Shown here: positions 28,958 through 30,126 of the stretch, piece by piece
How the letters are laid out: every line of letters starts with the position of its first letter
Numbering within the stretch: position 1 is the stretch's first letter
Source: Gamarada debralockiae
Taxonomy: Eukaryota > Ascomycota > Leotiomycetes > Helotiales > Hyphodiscaceae
Direction: 5' to 3'
DNA length: 30,126 bases
NCBI GenBank assembly: GCA_002803225.1
Contig: NXFV01000369.1
Coordinates: forward strand, 1 to 30,126
Made by a program: the position numbers and the translations under genes
Notes under the pieces: model-generated
What the model saw: the letters and a program-made list of their open reading frames with translations, nothing else
The model's database searches: none
What the model was told of the DNA's origin: nothing

Positions 28958-29830
28958 CACATCTCCTTTCCCAAACTTTCACTCTGCTTCTCCATCCAAC
29001 CACACAGGGAACGGGCTCGTGCTATTTGGATCCAACACAAAACCTTCCAGGAAATCAAGTGGCAATACCTGCCGTACTCTAAAGCTTCCCGGTCTGAACG
29101 GAGTGTATACCACATACCGCAACTCGAACTACCCGCCTCTTAGTATAACTTCTTAGTATAAATTTAACAACGGTATCAAGAAGCTTACCATTGTATATCA
29201 GAATCTTGTAGCTCTGAGAATATAGCCTGGCATCTTGGACAAGTTGTCTGGGTTGGTATATTCTCTTCTCGCTTTTCAAAGATTAGGCTTATGTCCATCT
29301 CTGACTAGAAAGGAAAGAAGCTTCCCAAGGTAAATTTAGGTGCATCTTGCGCCGAATGGATTGCTCTTGGATGACATACTCTCTATTCTTGACCTTCTTG
29401 TGCCCTTGGACTGATCGAAATCGGAGCTTAAAACAGCATCAAAGGATTCCCACAGGTTGATGAATCGCGGAAGCAATGCGTCTGATAGAGTATGAATAGT
29501 TCTTCGTTCAATGATTTTTTAGGTGACTTAGCAGACGGGCATGTAATGATAGCATAGCCTTATAAGTCACAACACTTTTGTTGAATATACGCTCTATCAT
29601 CTCCTTTCCAGATCAGATCCAAGTTGGCGAATCCAATCCAACCTTAGTGTATCTGCAATCCTCGTTGTGACAGTGCTCCCGATCGAATCGAGTCTGTTGT
29701 TTTCTTGGAGGCGGTCTCGGACTTCGATGATAAGGGCGTCTTGAGAGTCGTGCCTTTCCGCCAATTGAGCATTTAATTTTTGATTGTGGACTTGGAGTAT
29801 GTCACTAGCTAACACTCAGGTTTTTGCTGC
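28958..29830 (-). pseudogene. Ubiquitin-like-domain (ULD-type) fungal gene relic
   Basis: Pieces in order on the minus strand match a fungal family with a coiled N-terminus and a ubiquitin-like domain. A coiled part at 29815-29597 (ERHDSQDALIIEVRDRLQEN, DSIGSTVTTRIADTLRLDWI) is followed, in another frame, by FNKSVVTYKAMLSLHARLLS and HLKNH near 29580-29500. LPRFINLWESFDAVL follows at about 29475, REYVIQEQSIRRKMHLN at about 29385, EKREENIPTQTTCPRCQAIF in another frame at about 29260, and VRQVLPLDFLEGFVLDPNST near 29065-29000. The family has TYxAxLSI, FINSWDAFDAVL, REYVIQE, PWxxxFLPGQ and CPRC blocks in this order. Many frameshifts and stops make it a pseudogene. Such proteins are suspected parts of fungal signalling or immunity-like systems. 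Confidence 0.55.
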
Positions 29831-30126
29831 TTATATTAACACATATGTACTTGTACTTACACACTTGCAGACGCGAGCAACATACCGTATTCATTGCTCT
29901 ATAAATTCAGGCCTTTTTATAAGTGCAATCTCTTATAAGCGATGTTCTATTAGTCCAAAAGCATTACATGGGTGGTATAAGCACATAGTTGGGGGTAAAA
30001 TAGCCCCTCATCAGGGGTTAAAAGCCTCATATTTTGTCCATTTTCAGAGCAGAATTCTTCTACCAGAAAAAATACATTTGAGCTACGTTCGGAGTGAAAT
30101 TCAAGGGGGGGGGGGGGGGGGGGGGG
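29831..30126. other. AT-rich end of window with terminal poly-G run
   Basis: No gene is supported. The last 24 or so bases are an uninterrupted G run, unlike anything else in the window. It may be a real homopolymer or an assembly or sequencing artefact at a contig end. Confidence 0.6.

Overview
The window is nuclear DNA of a filamentous ascomycete. Open frames are broken by 45-90 bp introns with GTNNGT donors, CTAAC/CTAAT branch sites and CAG/TAG acceptors. The gene set is typical of Pezizomycotina: HET-type incompatibility genes, BTB and F-box-like families, an Atg22-like transporter, a DUF7730-like protein and fungal retrotransposon debris. The HET, BTB and ubiquitin-like-domain families suggest a leotiomycete, but that is inference; no species can be read from the sequence.

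The layout alternates conserved housekeeping islands with decayed accessory DNA. (1) 1-2.3 kb: HET relics. The first is the core of a HET domain; the second is a spliced but frameshifted HET C-terminal region behind a membrane N-terminus. (2) 2.4-6.7 kb: an intact island of TRM5 (tRNA m1G37 methyltransferase, minus), SPC2 (signal peptidase complex, minus) and EMC3 (ER membrane complex, plus). SPC2 and EMC3 are divergent across a 192 bp promoter region, and both act on membrane or secretory protein biogenesis at the ER. (3) 7.5-13 kb: at least four tandem, mutually similar, broken BTB/POZ genes, with an F-box-like fragment and an unassigned minus-strand ORF among them. (4) 14-15.8 kb: an intact 562-aa Atg22-like transporter. 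(5) 16.3-17.4 kb: a hydantoinase/oxoprolinase-like relic beside a broken allantoate-permease-like transporter. (6) 17.9-22.3 kb: a second island with RPF2 (minus), a DUF1993 protein (plus), a PXMP4-type peroxisomal membrane protein (plus) and a small F-box-like protein (minus). (7) 22.4-23.5 kb: AT-rich, LTR-like repeat DNA with a perfect 24 bp palindrome and a second hairpin. (8) 23.8-27.6 kb: two apparently intact convergent genes, a DUF7730-like protein and a nine-exon HELTH metallopeptidase. They are bracketed by a 39 bp inverted repeat with one mismatch. (9) 27.6-30.1 kb: a Ty1/copia reverse-transcriptase relic, the C-terminal exon of a membrane protein, a decayed ubiquitin-like-domain gene and a terminal poly-G run.

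The housekeeping models were assembled by hand from splice signals. The reading frame closes across every intron used for TRM5, SPC2, EMC3, the Atg22-like gene, RPF2, PXMP4, the DUF7730-like gene and the metallopeptidase. The least explained parts are the inverted-repeat-bounded two-gene segment and the tandem BTB graveyard.
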